Shown one piece after another: positions 9,927 to 19,643 of a stretch of DNA of 64,000 nucleotides (position 1 is its first letter; each line of letters starts with the position of its first letter). The notes under the pieces were generated by a model. It saw nothing but the letters and a program-made list of their open reading frames with translations. It was not told the origin of the DNA and searched no databases. The stretch lies in contig PHBI01000037.1 of assembly GCA_002841945.1 (NCBI GenBank), forward strand, positions 31,513 to 95,512. Reading direction: 5' to 3'. Origin of the DNA: Deltaproteobacteria bacterium HGW-Deltaproteobacteria-14. Lineage in GTDB: Bacteria > Myxococcota_A > UBA9042 > PHBI01. The position numbers were made by a program, and so were the translations under genes.

Positions 9927-10577
9927 TTACAGGCCAGCCTGCTTGGCGACCTCGGCGGCGAAGTCGTCGGAGCGCTTCTCGATGCCCTCGCCGACCTCGT
10001 AGCGGGTGAAGCGGCGCACCGAGATCTTCTCGCCGAGCTTGCCCGTGAGCTCCTTCTCGAGGTCACCGACGGTCTTGTCGGGGTCCTTCACGAAGGGCTG
10101 GTCGAGGAGGCAGACCTCCTTGAGCCACTTCTTGAGACGCCCCTCGACCATCTTCTCGGCGATGTTGGCGGGCTTGCCCTCCTCGATCGCCTGGCCCTTG
10201 AAGATCTCCTTCTGGTGGGCGATCTCCGCGGCGTCGATCTCGGTGTCGCGCACGACGAGCGGGTTCGACGCGGCGACGTGCATCGCGATGTCGCGAGCGA
10301 AGGCCTGGAAGTCCTCGTTGCGAGCGACGAAGTCGGTCTCGCAGTTCACCTCGACGAGCACCGCGATGCGGCCACCGGCGTGCACGTAGCTGCCGCAGGT
10401 CCCCTCGGCCGCGATGCGCCCGGCCTTCTTGGTGACGCTGGCGAGCTGCTTCTTCTGGAGGTACTCGATGGCCTTGTCCATGTCGCCGTCGGTCTCGGCG
10501 AGGGCGGCCTTGCAGTCCATGAAGCCCGCTCCGGTGCGATCGCGGAGCTCCTTCACAACGCTTGCGCTGACGCTCAT
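9927..10577 (-). CDS. tsf: Elongation factor Ts
   Basis: The 216-residue product is of the short EF-Ts type. It contains the EF-Tu-binding UBA region [19 protein letters not shown] at the N-terminus, then [18 protein letters not shown], and a truncated dimerisation region compared with the 283-residue E. coli protein. EF-Ts regenerates EF-Tu-GTP. The ATG at 10577 has GGGAG about 8 nt upstream. The long open frame running upstream of it in the same phase is a shadow of rpsB. It follows rpsB after a 119-nt gap containing a strong hairpin. Confidence 0.96.
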   Translation of the reverse strand: MSVSASVVKELRDRTGAGFMDCKAALAETDGDMDKAIEYLQKKQLASVTKKAGRIAAEGTCGSYVHAGGRIAVLVEVNCETDFVARNEDFQAFARDIAMHVAASNPLVVRDTEIDAAEIAHQKEIFKGQAIEEGKPANIAEKMVEGRLKKWLKEVCLLDQPFVKDPDKTVGDLEKELTGKLGEKISVRRFTRYEVGEGIEKRSDDFAAEVAKQAGL

Positions 10578-10661
10578 GTCCTTGTCTCCCAGGCGGCTCG
10601 CTCGCCGCACCTGTGTGGTCGCGCGCCCGGCTGTCGGGCCGCGTGACGGGTGGGGTGGAGA

Positions 10662-10685
10662 CCCGGGGGCGCGAACGCCCCCGGG
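10662..10685 (-). terminator. UUCG-capped hairpin between rpsB and tsf
   Basis: CCCGGGGGCG (10662-10671) pairs with CGCCCCCGGG (10676-10685). On the minus-strand transcript the four-base loop reads UUCG, an exceptionally stable tetraloop, with a further near-paired A/U flank. It sits 11 nt past the rpsB stop codon. No uridine tract follows, so it may be an attenuator or an RNA-processing/stability stem that sets the rpsB to tsf ratio. Confidence 0.6.
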
Positions 10686-10696
10686 GTCCAGGCCTA

Positions 10697-11560
<864 letters not shown>

Positions 11561-11686
11561 GGCTTGAATCCTCGCTTTCGTTTGCCTCCACTCCCCGAGC
11601 GGCCGTCTAACGGACGCCACGAAAGTCCGGGAAGTGTGCGAATTTATTGCCGCTTTGCGGAGGGTCCCCGCGAAATCGGCCGGCGC

Positions 11687-11715
11687 GCTATAGCACGTGA
11701 GGCCCGGCGCAGCAA
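11687..11715 (-). promoter_or_regulatory. rpsB: Possible sigma-70-type promoter for rpsB
   Basis: On the minus strand TTGCTG (11710-11715) and TATAGC (11687-11692) are separated by exactly 17 nt. Transcription would begin near 11680, giving an untranslated leader of about 120 nt before rpsB. The match is partial (three and four of six bases). Confidence 0.35.
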
Positions 11716-11748
11716 GCACGAGGTTTGGCGGCCGGCCCGTCGGCCGGC

Positions 11749-12285
11749 TCACGGCGGGCCGGCGATCGCCTCGAGCGCGTCGAGCGCCGCACGCTTGGCG
11801 GCGATCGAGCGCAGCGCCACGCTGGCCTCGGTGAGCAGGCCGCCGTCGTCGGCGACCGGGTCGCGCCGGAAGACGACCGTGATCAGATCGGGCGCGTGGG
11901 CGCGCAGGCCGAGGTTGGCCACGACGCTGCTCGCGCGGAGGATGGCCGTGATCCGACCGCTGAGCAGATCGCCGCGGACCACGTCGCGCAGCGCGCCGGG
12001 GGCGCCGTTGCGCACCGCGATCGGCGCCGGCAGCCCCCCGCGGGGGACGACCGGGCGCTCCGACAGCGCGCCCCGCGCCCCGTCGACCACCCGGCGGACC
12101 TCCGCCTCGGCGAGGTCGTTGGCGTCGCGATAGCGCGCGTACTCCTCGCGGGCGAGGGCGAGCGCGGCCCCCTCGCGGCCGGAGCGCCAGGCGTTCACGG
12201 CGTCCGGGTAGGTGTCGAGGCTGCCGGCGCAGGCGGCGAGGAGCAGCGCGACCGTCACCGCCGACGCGGCGGGACGGACGCTCAT
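11749..12285 (-). CDS. Small lipoprotein of unknown function
   Basis: The 178-residue product begins MSVRPAASAVTVALLLAAC, a lipoprotein signal with lipobox L-A-A-C at residues 16-19. The rest is helical and Ala/Arg-rich (AVNAWRSGREGAALALAREEYARYRD), followed by a segment with alternating hydrophobic strands. No family is recognised. Its ATG overlaps the stop codon of the upstream DUF2332-like gene as ATGA, so the two are translationally coupled. The larger open frame in the same phase is a shadow of that upstream gene. Confidence 0.75.
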   Translation of the reverse strand: MSVRPAASAVTVALLLAACAGSLDTYPDAVNAWRSGREGAALALAREEYARYRDANDLAEAEVRRVVDGARGALSERPVVPRGGLPAPIAVRNGAPGALRDVVRGDLLSGRITAILRASSVVANLGLRAHAPDLITVVFRRDPVADDGGLLTEASVALRSIAAKRAALDALEAIAGPP

Positions 12286-13346
12286 GGCGAGCTCCAGCGG
12301 GCGCGCAGCGCCTGGATCGCCCCGGGAACGATGACGCACCCCGCGGGGTGGTAGGCCGCGCGGGCGAGCTCGATCGGCGCGACCTCGCCGCCGTGGGCGG
12401 TGTGGGCGACCAGGCTCATCGGGCCCCCGCCGGAGCCGGTCGGGCCCGGCGGCGCGGGGTCGAAGGTGACCCAGAGGCGGCCCGGGCCCTCGAGCAGCCA
12501 GCCCGTGAGGGCGTCGCGGTGGGCGTCGGGGTCGGCGGGGGTGGCGGCCGTCTCGAAGGCGATCACCGCGTCGACGTCGGGGTCGGCGCCGGCGGCGGTC
12601 AGGACGGCGGCCGTGTCGTCCGCGCCCAGGCGGTGGCGCGCGAGGGTCGGGCCAGGGGAGGAGCCGCGCCAGGGGCGCCGCAGGGCCTCGAGCGCCGCCT
12701 CGAAGCGGTCGGCGCGGTCCGGCTGCCCGGGCCAGATGCCGGCGCGGAGCCAGCGGACGTCCGCCTCGACGTGGACGTCGACGGGATCGGCGTCGAGGCC
12801 GCGGCGCAGGTGCGGCGAGGGGAGGTCGAGCCCGGTGATCTTCTCGGCGCCGAGGCGCAGCGGCACCGAGGTCAGGTCGACGACGAGGTGCAGGCCCGCC
12901 ACGGCGGCCATGTCGACCAGGGCAAAGCGCCGGTGGGGCAGCCCGAGGGCGAGGGTCGCGAGCCCCCAGCCGAGGGCGCGCCCGGGATCGTGGCTGCGGA
13001 CCGCGCGGGCGGCGAGGACCGCGACGAGCTCCGGGTCGGCGAGGGCCTCGCGGAGGCGCCGATCGAGCTCCGGGGCCTCGCCGTCGAGCAGGACCTCGGG
13101 GGCGAGGGGGTGGTCGTCGACGCTGAGCGCGCGATAGCGGAGCGCCGCGAGGAGCAGGGTCGGCCTGGCGAACACGCCGCTGAACGACCGGCTCACCCAG
13201 GCGCGGCTCAGCGGGGTGAGCAGCGCCGGGTCGTCGCGCAGGGCGCGCAGCGCGACGAGCAGGCGGTCGTAGGCGCCGGGCCCCTCCCCGGTGGTCAGGC
13301 GGGGCGAGAGCAGGTCTGCGGCGAGGCCGTCGGTTCCGGTGGGCAT
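12282..13346 (-). CDS. DUF2332-like protein
   Basis: The 354-residue product starts at MPTGTDGLAADLLSPRL; an upstream frame adds 36 residues across a sequence with no ribosome site. Its middle resembles the uncharacterised DUF2332 family: D-L-T-S-V-P-L-R-L-G, then RRGLDADPVDVHVEADVRWLRAGIWPGQPDRADRF, then a Rossmann-like C-terminal half with VDAVIAFETAA and LWVTFDPAPPG. The family has no established biochemical role and is known mainly from actinobacteria and proteobacteria. It is coupled to the following lipoprotein by an ATGA overlap. A 34-bp perfect palindrome lies about 93 nt upstream of the start and could be its operator. Confidence 0.7.
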   Translation of the reverse strand: MPTGTDGLAADLLSPRLTTGEGPGAYDRLLVALRALRDDPALLTPLSRAWVSRSFSGVFARPTLLLAALRYRALSVDDHPLAPEVLLDGEAPELDRRLREALADPELVAVLAARAVRSHDPGRALGWGLATLALGLPHRRFALVDMAAVAGLHLVVDLTSVPLRLGAEKITGLDLPSPHLRRGLDADPVDVHVEADVRWLRAGIWPGQPDRADRFEAALEALRRPWRGSSPGPTLARHRLGADDTAAVLTAAGADPDVDAVIAFETAATPADPDAHRDALTGWLLEGPGRLWVTFDPAPPGPTGSGGGPMSLVAHTAHGGEVAPIELARAAYHPAGCVIVPGAIQALRARWSSP

Positions 13347-13438
13347 GAGGCCCGTGTAGCAGGCGTTCGCCCGGGGGCCAACCACGATGTGGGGCGCGGT
13401 CGGATGAGGCGCCGACCCGACGGGGCGGCCGGCGCCGG

Positions 13439-13472
13439 GCGTGTGATTGATCAACGTTGATCAATCACACGC
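13439..13472. promoter_or_regulatory. 34-bp perfect palindrome
   Basis: The half-site GCGTGTGATTGATCAAC (13439-13455) is followed directly by its exact reverse complement (13456-13472). The centre contains two copies of the self-palindromic octamer TTGATCAA separated by CG. It is about 44 percent GC in a region above 70 percent. It lies 7 nt after the serpin stop codon and 93 nt before the DUF2332-like start, both on the minus strand. It could be a dimeric regulator's operator, a terminator stem, or a recombination site. Confidence 0.85.
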
Positions 13473-13479
13473 TCCGCGC

Positions 13480-14784
13480 TCATCCGGCGGTGGGATCCGC
13501 GACGCGCCCCATGAAGAGGAGCGCGCCGCTGCGGTCGTCGCGCAGAGCGAAGAAGAACGGGTGGTCGGCGCGGAAGACCGGGGCCGGGCGCGGCGCGGCC
13601 GACTTCCTCGTCATCACGACGGCGGTCGCGGCGGCCGCCTCGGTGCCCGCCTCGTCGACCAAGACGTAGGCCTCGTGGATGACCGCGCTGATGTAGAGGT
13701 CCTTGGCGCCGCTCATGGGGCTGAAGTCGGCCGCCTGGGTGAAGGCCGTACGCATCCCGAGGGCGGTGAGCGGCGCCTTCATCGCGGTGTTCACGCGCAT
13801 CTCGAAGCGCGGGAAGTAGACCTCGATCCTGCGGCCGCCGAGCGCGTCGAGCCAGCCCGGGAGATCGGCGGCGAGGCCGGCCTCGAGGGCCGCGAGCCCG
13901 TCCTTCGCCTTGGGGAGCACGACGATCATCGAGATGCCCGCCCCCTGGTAGGGCATGCTCAGGACCTGCGCGCGCTCATCCTCGGCGTAGTCGAAGCTCC
14001 CCTTGCGGTACATCAGCTCGGCCGACACGGTCTTGTCGGCGCTGACGAAGAAGTCCGCGGGCTTCGTGTCGGCGGCCGCGAAGGCCTCGGCCCACAGGCC
14101 CTTGAAGTACACGGCGTTGGTCAGCACGAGCTTGGTCTGGGCGGTCAGCAGCCCCGACGGGATGAGGTTCGGGATCTTCTCGTGGGTCTGCCCCGAGACC
14201 CAGCCGTTGATGGTCGCGCGGGCGGCCTCGGAGGCGGCGAAGTCGACGCGCTCGAGCCCCGCGCCGTAGTGCTTGGTCGCGGCGGCCAGGAACGCGTCCT
14301 GGAAGGCGTATCCGGCCTGGCCCCAGAGGCGGTTGGCGATCGCGATCTGGGTCTTCGGCCCGCGGTCGTCGGTGAGCTCGCGCTGGAGCGCGCCGAAGGA
14401 CGCGTGGGCGCCGCTCTCGGGCAGGCGCAGCGCGGCGCGCATCTCGGCCTCGGTCGTGCCGGCGGCGCCGAGCGACGTCATCGACAGCGCGAGCGAGAGG
14501 CTCACCGGCGAGACGAAGCGGTTGCCGGCGCCGACGCGGAGCTGGTCGTAGAGGGCGAAGGCGAAGGCGTTGTTGGCGTCGGCCGCGGCCTTGGCGCTGC
14601 CCTCGGGGGCGGCGGGCGCGGCGGCGACGGCGGGCCGGGGATCGGCGGGGGGCGGCGCGGGGGCCGCGGGGTCCTCGTCGGCGATCACGACGACGGGCCC
14701 GTTGTCGGGGGTGACCGGGGCCGAAGAGCTGGGGCAGGCGGCGAGCGCGCCGAAGGTCAGGAGCAGGGGCAGGAGCTTGGCCAC
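13480..14784 (-). CDS. Lipoprotein serpin (protease inhibitor)
   Basis: The 434-residue product starts at a GTG with GGAG 7 nt upstream. A lipoprotein signal (VAKLLPLLLTFGALAAC) is followed by an 80-residue Ala/Pro linker and a complete serpin fold: NNAFAFALYDQL, FVSPVSLSLALSMTSLGA, LVLTNAVYFKGLW, and the C-terminal FRADHPFFFALRD. The reactive-centre hinge D-E-A-G-T-E-A-A-A-A-T is fully of the inhibitory type (small residues P12-P9). Counting from the hinge places Lys394 at P1 and Ser at P1', which predicts trypsin-like target proteases. It is probably anchored in the outer membrane or periplasm. An irreversible suicide-inhibitor mechanism is known for the family; the target is inferred. Confidence 0.93.
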   Translation of the reverse strand: MAKLLPLLLTFGALAACPSSSAPVTPDNGPVVVIADEDPAAPAPPPADPRPAVAAAPAAPEGSAKAAADANNAFAFALYDQLRVGAGNRFVSPVSLSLALSMTSLGAAGTTEAEMRAALRLPESGAHASFGALQRELTDDRGPKTQIAIANRLWGQAGYAFQDAFLAAATKHYGAGLERVDFAASEAARATINGWVSGQTHEKIPNLIPSGLLTAQTKLVLTNAVYFKGLWAEAFAAADTKPADFFVSADKTVSAELMYRKGSFDYAEDERAQVLSMPYQGAGISMIVVLPKAKDGLAALEAGLAADLPGWLDALGGRRIEVYFPRFEMRVNTAMKAPLTALGMRTAFTQAADFSPMSGAKDLYISAVIHEAYVLVDEAGTEAAAATAVVMTRKSAAPRPAPVFRADHPFFFALRDDRSGALLFMGRVADPTAG

Positions 14785-14884
14785 GATCGTCTCCTCGGGG
14801 TGCGGGGTCCGCGCTGATACGTGCGTCGGGGGCGATCGTTCTATCCTCAGCGGCGCCCGAACGCGACCCCAATCCCGACGGCGG

Positions 14885-16810
14885 TCACTCGCAGACTGGC
14901 GGCCCGACCACCAGCTCGCCACCGCTCATGTCGCATTGCACAACGCCCCCGACGCGCCAGCAGCGGATGCTGCCGTAGGTCGGCGGGTCACCGCCGTCGC
15001 TGACCACGCCGAAGAGGTAGTGGCGCTCGGAGGCGCAGCTCCGCCCCTGCTCGACGCACTGGTTGGCGTCCTCGTCGCACAGCGCCTCGTCGCAATAGTC
15101 CGCCGGCGGGCCGCAGCTCAGCGGCGCGCCGAGGCACTCGCCCTGTGCGCTGCACACGGTGTCCTCGGTGCAGAACAGGCCGTCGTCGCAGCTGGCGCCG
15201 GAGGCGAGCGGGGTGGTCTGGCAGGCGCCGGTGAAGGTGTTGCAGCTGTCGGCGGTGCAGCCGTCGCCGTCGTCGCAGTCGGCGTCGTCGTTGCACCGCC
15301 CGACGCACAGCCCGGTGTCGAGGTCGCAGCGGCCGCTCGCGACGCACTGGCCGTCGTCGTCGCAGGGGCCGTAGCCGACCTCGAAGCGGCAGGCGGCGCT
15401 GCAGCCGTCGCCGTCGACGACGTTGCCGTCATCGCAGGCCTCGCTCGCGTCGAGGGTGTCGTCGCCGCAACCGGGGACGCGGAAGCGGTTGTAGTAGGCG
15501 AAGAGGCCGGTGCCGCCGGCGGCCGTGTTCTGCGACACCAGGCCGAGCTGGAAGTCACCCGCGGCGCTGACCGCGTGGTTGCCGCCGGCGAGGGGGACGC
15601 GGACGCGGGTCACGGTGGGTAGACCCGGGACGGTCGCGCTCGAGGCGCCGACGGGGGCGGCGCCGTCGATGAGCAGCGAGCCGACCTGGGCGGTGGGCAA
15701 GAACGCGCTGATCTCGCCGCTCCCGTGAACGTTGAAGGCCAGCGTCTGGGCGCCGCCGGAGGCCGCGAAGGACAGCGGCGGGATGATGCTCATGCCGTGC
15801 TCGCAGCGGTCCTCCCCGGCGTCCTGGAAGACGTAGGCGGGCGCCGAGGTCTCGATGAGCGTCAGCGAGGTGTTCGCGAAGCGGTACTTCTGGCCGGGCT
15901 GGAGGGTGGTGGTCAGCGCGCCGTTGATCCACACCTCGGTGTCGGCGCTGTCGGCGACGACCGTGACGCGGTCGCCGTCCGGGGCCGGATAGGCGTCGAC
16001 GGCGTAGACGGTGCCGAGGCCCGAGGTGGGGATGAGGTTGTCGAGGCCGTCGTCGCCGCAGCCGGTGGCGCTCGTCGGCTCGCAGCCCCCGGAGCCGCCC
16101 CAGCCGCGGCCGCCGGAGACGACGCTGATCGGGGCGTCCGCGGTGACGAGGGCGCCGGTGAGGTCGTAGCCGCAGCCGCCGGAGAGGGTGCGCAGGAGGT
16201 AGGTCTGCTGCGGCGCCAGGATGATGACCCGGACGCCGGCCGCGAGGCCGTCCCCCCAGGCGACGCCGGCAGGGGGCGTCACCGTGACCGTCGCACCGAG
16301 GGGCGCGTAGAAGATGACGACGTCGTGGCCGGTCGTCGGGAAGCTGCCGGCCTCGTCGAGGGTGTAGCCGCCGACGCGAAAGCGGGTGCCGAGGGCGGTG
16401 TTGTGGTCCTTGATGGTCGCCGAGCTGTTCCACGGCCCGCTGATCTCGCGGGCGACGACGCTGAGCTGGGGGGCGTCGGCGACGACGAAGACGCCGCGGG
16501 TCTCGGCGACGGCGTAGGCGCTGGCGACGCCGGTCGTGGTCGACAGCGGCACGAAGACGGGCGTGCCGGCGGTGGCGGTGAATGGCTGCGCGCTCTGGCC
16601 GGGGAAGGTGTAGGTCCCCGACACGGTGCCGGTCGCGGCGGCGAGCACGATGTCCCAGGTGACGGCGTGCGGCGGGGCCGGCATCTGCGGCGGGACGTAG
16701 AAGCAGGTCTTGTTCTGGGGGCAGTTCTGGGCGCGGGCGGTCGACGCCGCGCCGGCGAGGCTGAGAGCGGCGACGACGGCGGCGAGGAGGGCGCGGGTCG
16801 ATAGCGGCAT
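14885..16810 (-). CDS. Secreted IgGFc-binding-domain protein with cysteine-rich tail
   Basis: The 641-residue product starts at MPLSTRALLAAVVAALSLAG with AGGA 7 nt upstream. The signal peptide ends near ARA-Q. Residues about 30-440 resemble the IgGFc-binding N-terminal domain of bacterial surface proteins, with FYVPPQMPAPPHAVTWDIVL, the SSTATIKDHN-like region, GWGGSGGCEP and YAVDAYPAPDGDRVTVVADS. A DUF4215-type repeat (CGDDTLDASEACDDGN, about 450-470) follows, then a Cys-rich stretch with C-D-D-G and C-x-x-D-x-C patterns. Such proteins are exported and abundant in Myxococcota. The role is unknown; adhesion is inferred. Confidence 0.88.
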   Translation of the reverse strand: MPLSTRALLAAVVAALSLAGAASTARAQNCPQNKTCFYVPPQMPAPPHAVTWDIVLAAATGTVSGTYTFPGQSAQPFTATAGTPVFVPLSTTTGVASAYAVAETRGVFVVADAPQLSVVAREISGPWNSSATIKDHNTALGTRFRVGGYTLDEAGSFPTTGHDVVIFYAPLGATVTVTPPAGVAWGDGLAAGVRVIILAPQQTYLLRTLSGGCGYDLTGALVTADAPISVVSGGRGWGGSGGCEPTSATGCGDDGLDNLIPTSGLGTVYAVDAYPAPDGDRVTVVADSADTEVWINGALTTTLQPGQKYRFANTSLTLIETSAPAYVFQDAGEDRCEHGMSIIPPLSFAASGGAQTLAFNVHGSGEISAFLPTAQVGSLLIDGAAPVGASSATVPGLPTVTRVRVPLAGGNHAVSAAGDFQLGLVSQNTAAGGTGLFAYYNRFRVPGCGDDTLDASEACDDGNVVDGDGCSAACRFEVGYGPCDDDGQCVASGRCDLDTGLCVGRCNDDADCDDGDGCTADSCNTFTGACQTTPLASGASCDDGLFCTEDTVCSAQGECLGAPLSCGPPADYCDEALCDEDANQCVEQGRSCASERHYLFGVVSDGGDPPTYGSIRCWRVGGVVQCDMSGGELVVGPPVCE

Positions 16811-16902
16811 GGGAGCTTCCTGATTCGGTGGAGCGACGCGAGTGTACCGCAATGCCGCGAGGCCGGTCAGCCGGTTTCGCGAGGCCCGCCGACCCGGCGG
16901 CG

Positions 16903-17886
16903 TCAGCGCGCGAAGCTCGGACAGGTCTCCACCGGCAGGCAGTAGCCGGTGGCCTCCGGCGCGTCGGCGATGGGGCAGCAGCGCCAGCCCGCGCAGTCGG
17001 CGTCGGTCACGCACGGGCCGGGCTGGGCCACGGTGCAGGTCGAGGTCGAGTCCGAGCCGCTGCAGGCGTCGAGGGCGGCCTTGTCGCTCTCGCCCACGAC
17101 CACCTCGGCGCCGCTCGGGCAGGTGATCACGGTGGTGGCGTTGTCGTCGCCGTCGCGCAGGGCGTAGCTCGGGCCCGCGGTGACCTGGAGGGTCGCGCTG
17201 TTGTCGGCGCTCTCGCTGGCGCGCACGGTGCCGCACAGCCTGTCGGTCGGGCCGAACAGCTGGCCGACCGCCACCCCGCCGGCGTACTTCCAGGTCATGC
17301 GCGCGCCGTTGTCCCAGGTCACGTTCGCGGCGGATCCGGGGGTCGTCCCGACCACGACCTGACACGGCCCCGACGGGTGGAAGCACTCCACGAGCATCGC
17401 CCCGAGCGGCGCCGCGCAGGTGCCCGCGACCGGGTTGGCGTCGCAGCTGATGCTGCCGTCGCCGCAGGCCTCGGGGAGCTCCTCGCTCGGCGGGTCGGAG
17501 AGGCTGTCGCGGGGGTCGGACTGGTCGACGATGCAGTCGCCGTCGACATCGGCGCTGCTGCTCTCGATGGCGTCGAGGCGCCCGTCGCCGTCGCTGTCGC
17601 GGGGGGCGGTGAGGTCGCCGAGCTCGGCGGGATCCGACACACCGTCGCCGTCGCTGTCGGCGCGCAGCGGGTCGGTCCCGAGGGCGACCTCGACGCGGTT
17701 GACGAGGCTGTCGCCGTCGTCGTCGGCCTCGGGATCGAGGCACACGCCGGAGGCGCAGAGCCCGCTCGCGCACTGCCCGTCCGAGGTGCAGCTCGCGCCG
17801 ATCTTGCGGAGGCCCGCGTCGGGGCAGCCGGCGGTGGTCGCGGCGAGGGCGAGGGACACCAGCGAGAGGGTGACGCGTGTGCTCAT
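16903..17886 (-). CDS. Lipoprotein with thrombospondin type 3 repeats
   Basis: The 327-residue product has a lipoprotein signal (MSTRVTLSLVSLALAATTAGC). A short Cys cluster (C-T-S-D-G-Q-C-A-S-G-L-C) leads into calcium-binding thrombospondin type 3 repeats: DDDGDSLVNRVEVALGTDP, then SDGDGVSDPAEL, then SDGDGRLDAIES and DVDGDCIVDQSDP. The C-terminal part is a Cys-containing beta-rich domain ending in CCPIADAPEATGYC. The first 120 residues strongly resemble the start of the giant lipoprotein at 31440, so the two share a module. It is probably calcium-stabilised on the cell surface. Confidence 0.85.
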   Translation of the reverse strand: MSTRVTLSLVSLALAATTAGCPDAGLRKIGASCTSDGQCASGLCASGVCLDPEADDDGDSLVNRVEVALGTDPLRADSDGDGVSDPAELGDLTAPRDSDGDGRLDAIESSSADVDGDCIVDQSDPRDSLSDPPSEELPEACGDGSISCDANPVAGTCAAPLGAMLVECFHPSGPCQVVVGTTPGSAANVTWDNGARMTWKYAGGVAVGQLFGPTDRLCGTVRASESADNSATLQVTAGPSYALRDGDDNATTVITCPSGAEVVVGESDKAALDACSGSDSTSTCTVAQPGPCVTDADCAGWRCCPIADAPEATGYCLPVETCPSFAR

Positions 17887-18155
17887 GGGACCTCCGAAGG
17901 CGCGGGCACGGGGCGCGACGGCCGCTCGATCGAGGCGCGCGACGGCCCCGTACCACGGGAGCCGGCGGCCACGTCAAGCGGCGGGCACGCGCCGCTCGGG
18001 ACGGGGTGCGTCAGCAGGCCCAGGGGTTGTGTGCGTTCACCCGATCGCCGGGGCGCCGCCGGCGGAGGATCGCGGGGAACAGCGGGTCGCGGGATGGCCT
18101 GGATCTTGCTGCATAATCCCCGGAAAAGACTAGCTTCTTTCACCGGAGCATGGTC

Positions 18156-19556
18156 ATGACGCCCCGTCCCCACCTCATCGCGGCGGCGTTCGCCTTGGCC
18201 CCCGTGCTCGGGGCCTGCGCCGGCGCCCCACTCTACCCACGCGAGACCGCGGCGGCTTGCCACGCCGGGGTCGGGAGCGCCTGCGTCGAGCTCGGCGCCG
18301 GGCTCCGCGCCACCCACCCGATGCGGGCGCGCGCGTTCCTGACCGCGGGGTGCGACGCGGGGCACCCGGCGAGCTGCGCCGCCCTCGCGGACATGGTGCT
18401 CCGCGGCGAGGGCGCCCCCGCCTCGCGCGCGTTCGCCTCGCAGCTCCTCCACGCCGCCTGTGCCGCGGCGCCTGGGAGCCGCGCCTGCACCGCCCTCGCG
18501 GACCTCGACGCCGCCTGGGTCGACGCCGTGTCGGTGGGGCGCGCCCAGACCTGCGTGATGACCGCCGGGGCGACGATCTGGTGCTGGAGGCGCAACGATC
18601 ACGGCCAGTGCGGGCAGGCGGCGCCCGAGGTGCGGGTGGGCGACGCCCGCCACGGCGCCGAGATCGCGGTCGCGCGGCCCCGGCGGGTGCTGCTCGGCGG
18701 CGAGGATCGGCCGGCGACCACCCTGTCGGTCGGCGTGGACCACGCCTGCGCGCTCGACCACCGCGGCGAGGTCTGGTGCTGGGGCGACGGCGCGCGCTAC
18801 GGGACGCTCGGCCTCGGCGCCCCCGAGAGCGCCCGGCCGCTGCAGGTGGTGACCGAGCCCAGGATGGTGTTCCGGGGCGCTCACTACGGCTGGGTCGGCC
18901 CGCCGCTGCGCGGCGCGCGGGACGTCGTGGCCGGGGACTGCTACTCGTGCGCGCTGCTGCGGAGCGGCGCGGTGGCGTGCTGGGGCTGCAGCCAGGGGTA
19001 CTGGGATGACGCGGCGGCGGTGCGCGCGACGCCCGACCTCGAGGATGGCCTGATGATCGCCGGGGGTGCGCACGAGGCATGCGTGCTGACCCGCCGCGGG
19101 GGCATCACCTGCGGGCTCCCCGACCGCCCCCGCGTGCTCGAGGGCGTGCCGCCCCTCGTCGTCGGGCTGGCGGTGGGAGACGTCCCCCTGGCGGTGACCG
19201 CGGACGGCGGGGTGTGGCTCTGGCCAGCGGTCGGGGAGGTGCCGACCCGGCTCGCCGTGGCGCCGGCGGTCGCCGTCCGCGCCTGGGGCGACCGCGCCTG
19301 CCTGCGGACCGCGGAGGGGCAGGTGAGCTGCGGGTGGCTTCGCGACGGGGCGATCGTGGACCTCGCCGACGTCGACGCCTTCGGGGCCGCGATCGGGTTC
19401 GACGCGCCGAGGGCGCGGGCCGGCGCCCACGGCTGCGCGGTGACCCGCGAGGGCCGCGTCGTGTGCGTCGGAGCCAACGACTGGGGCCAGCTCGGCGCCG
19501 GCGATCGCGAGCCGCGCGCGCAGGCGGTCACGGTCACCCTGCCTGGCGTCCCATAG
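18156..19556 (+). CDS. Lipoprotein with RCC1-like repeats
   Basis: The 466-residue product begins MTPRPHLIAAAFALAPVLGAC. GGAG lies 7 nt before this ATG and only 1 nt before the ATG at 18150, so the second is preferred. After the lipobox a short Sel1-like, Cys-rich helical part (about 25-110) precedes a seven-bladed-propeller-type RCC1 region with repeated C-A-L/V...W-C-W-G motifs, such as HACALDHRGEVWCWGDG and SCALLRSGAVACWGC, ending in VGANDWGQLGAGD. This Cys-containing RCC1 form is common in myxobacterial exported proteins. Binding partners are unknown. Confidence 0.82.
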   Translation: MTPRPHLIAAAFALAPVLGACAGAPLYPRETAAACHAGVGSACVELGAGLRATHPMRARAFLTAGCDAGHPASCAALADMVLRGEGAPASRAFASQLLHAACAAAPGSRACTALADLDAAWVDAVSVGRAQTCVMTAGATIWCWRRNDHGQCGQAAPEVRVGDARHGAEIAVARPRRVLLGGEDRPATTLSVGVDHACALDHRGEVWCWGDGARYGTLGLGAPESARPLQVVTEPRMVFRGAHYGWVGPPLRGARDVVAGDCYSCALLRSGAVACWGCSQGYWDDAAAVRATPDLEDGLMIAGGAHEACVLTRRGGITCGLPDRPRVLEGVPPLVVGLAVGDVPLAVTADGGVWLWPAVGEVPTRLAVAPAVAVRAWGDRACLRTAEGQVSCGWLRDGAIVDLADVDAFGAAIGFDAPRARAGAHGCAVTREGRVVCVGANDWGQLGAGDREPRAQAVTVTLPGVP

Positions 19557-19643
19557 CGCTTCGGGCGACGCCCCCTCGCCGTGGATGTGGTACAAGGCCA
19601 CTCCTGTCGCCGATCGTCCCGGCGCCACCCGGAGCGCCGGCTC

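Noticed and set aside
18150..18155. ATG at 18150 as start of the RCC1-like lipoprotein
   Set aside because: GGAG is just 1 nt away; the ATG at 18156 has the normal 7-nt spacing.
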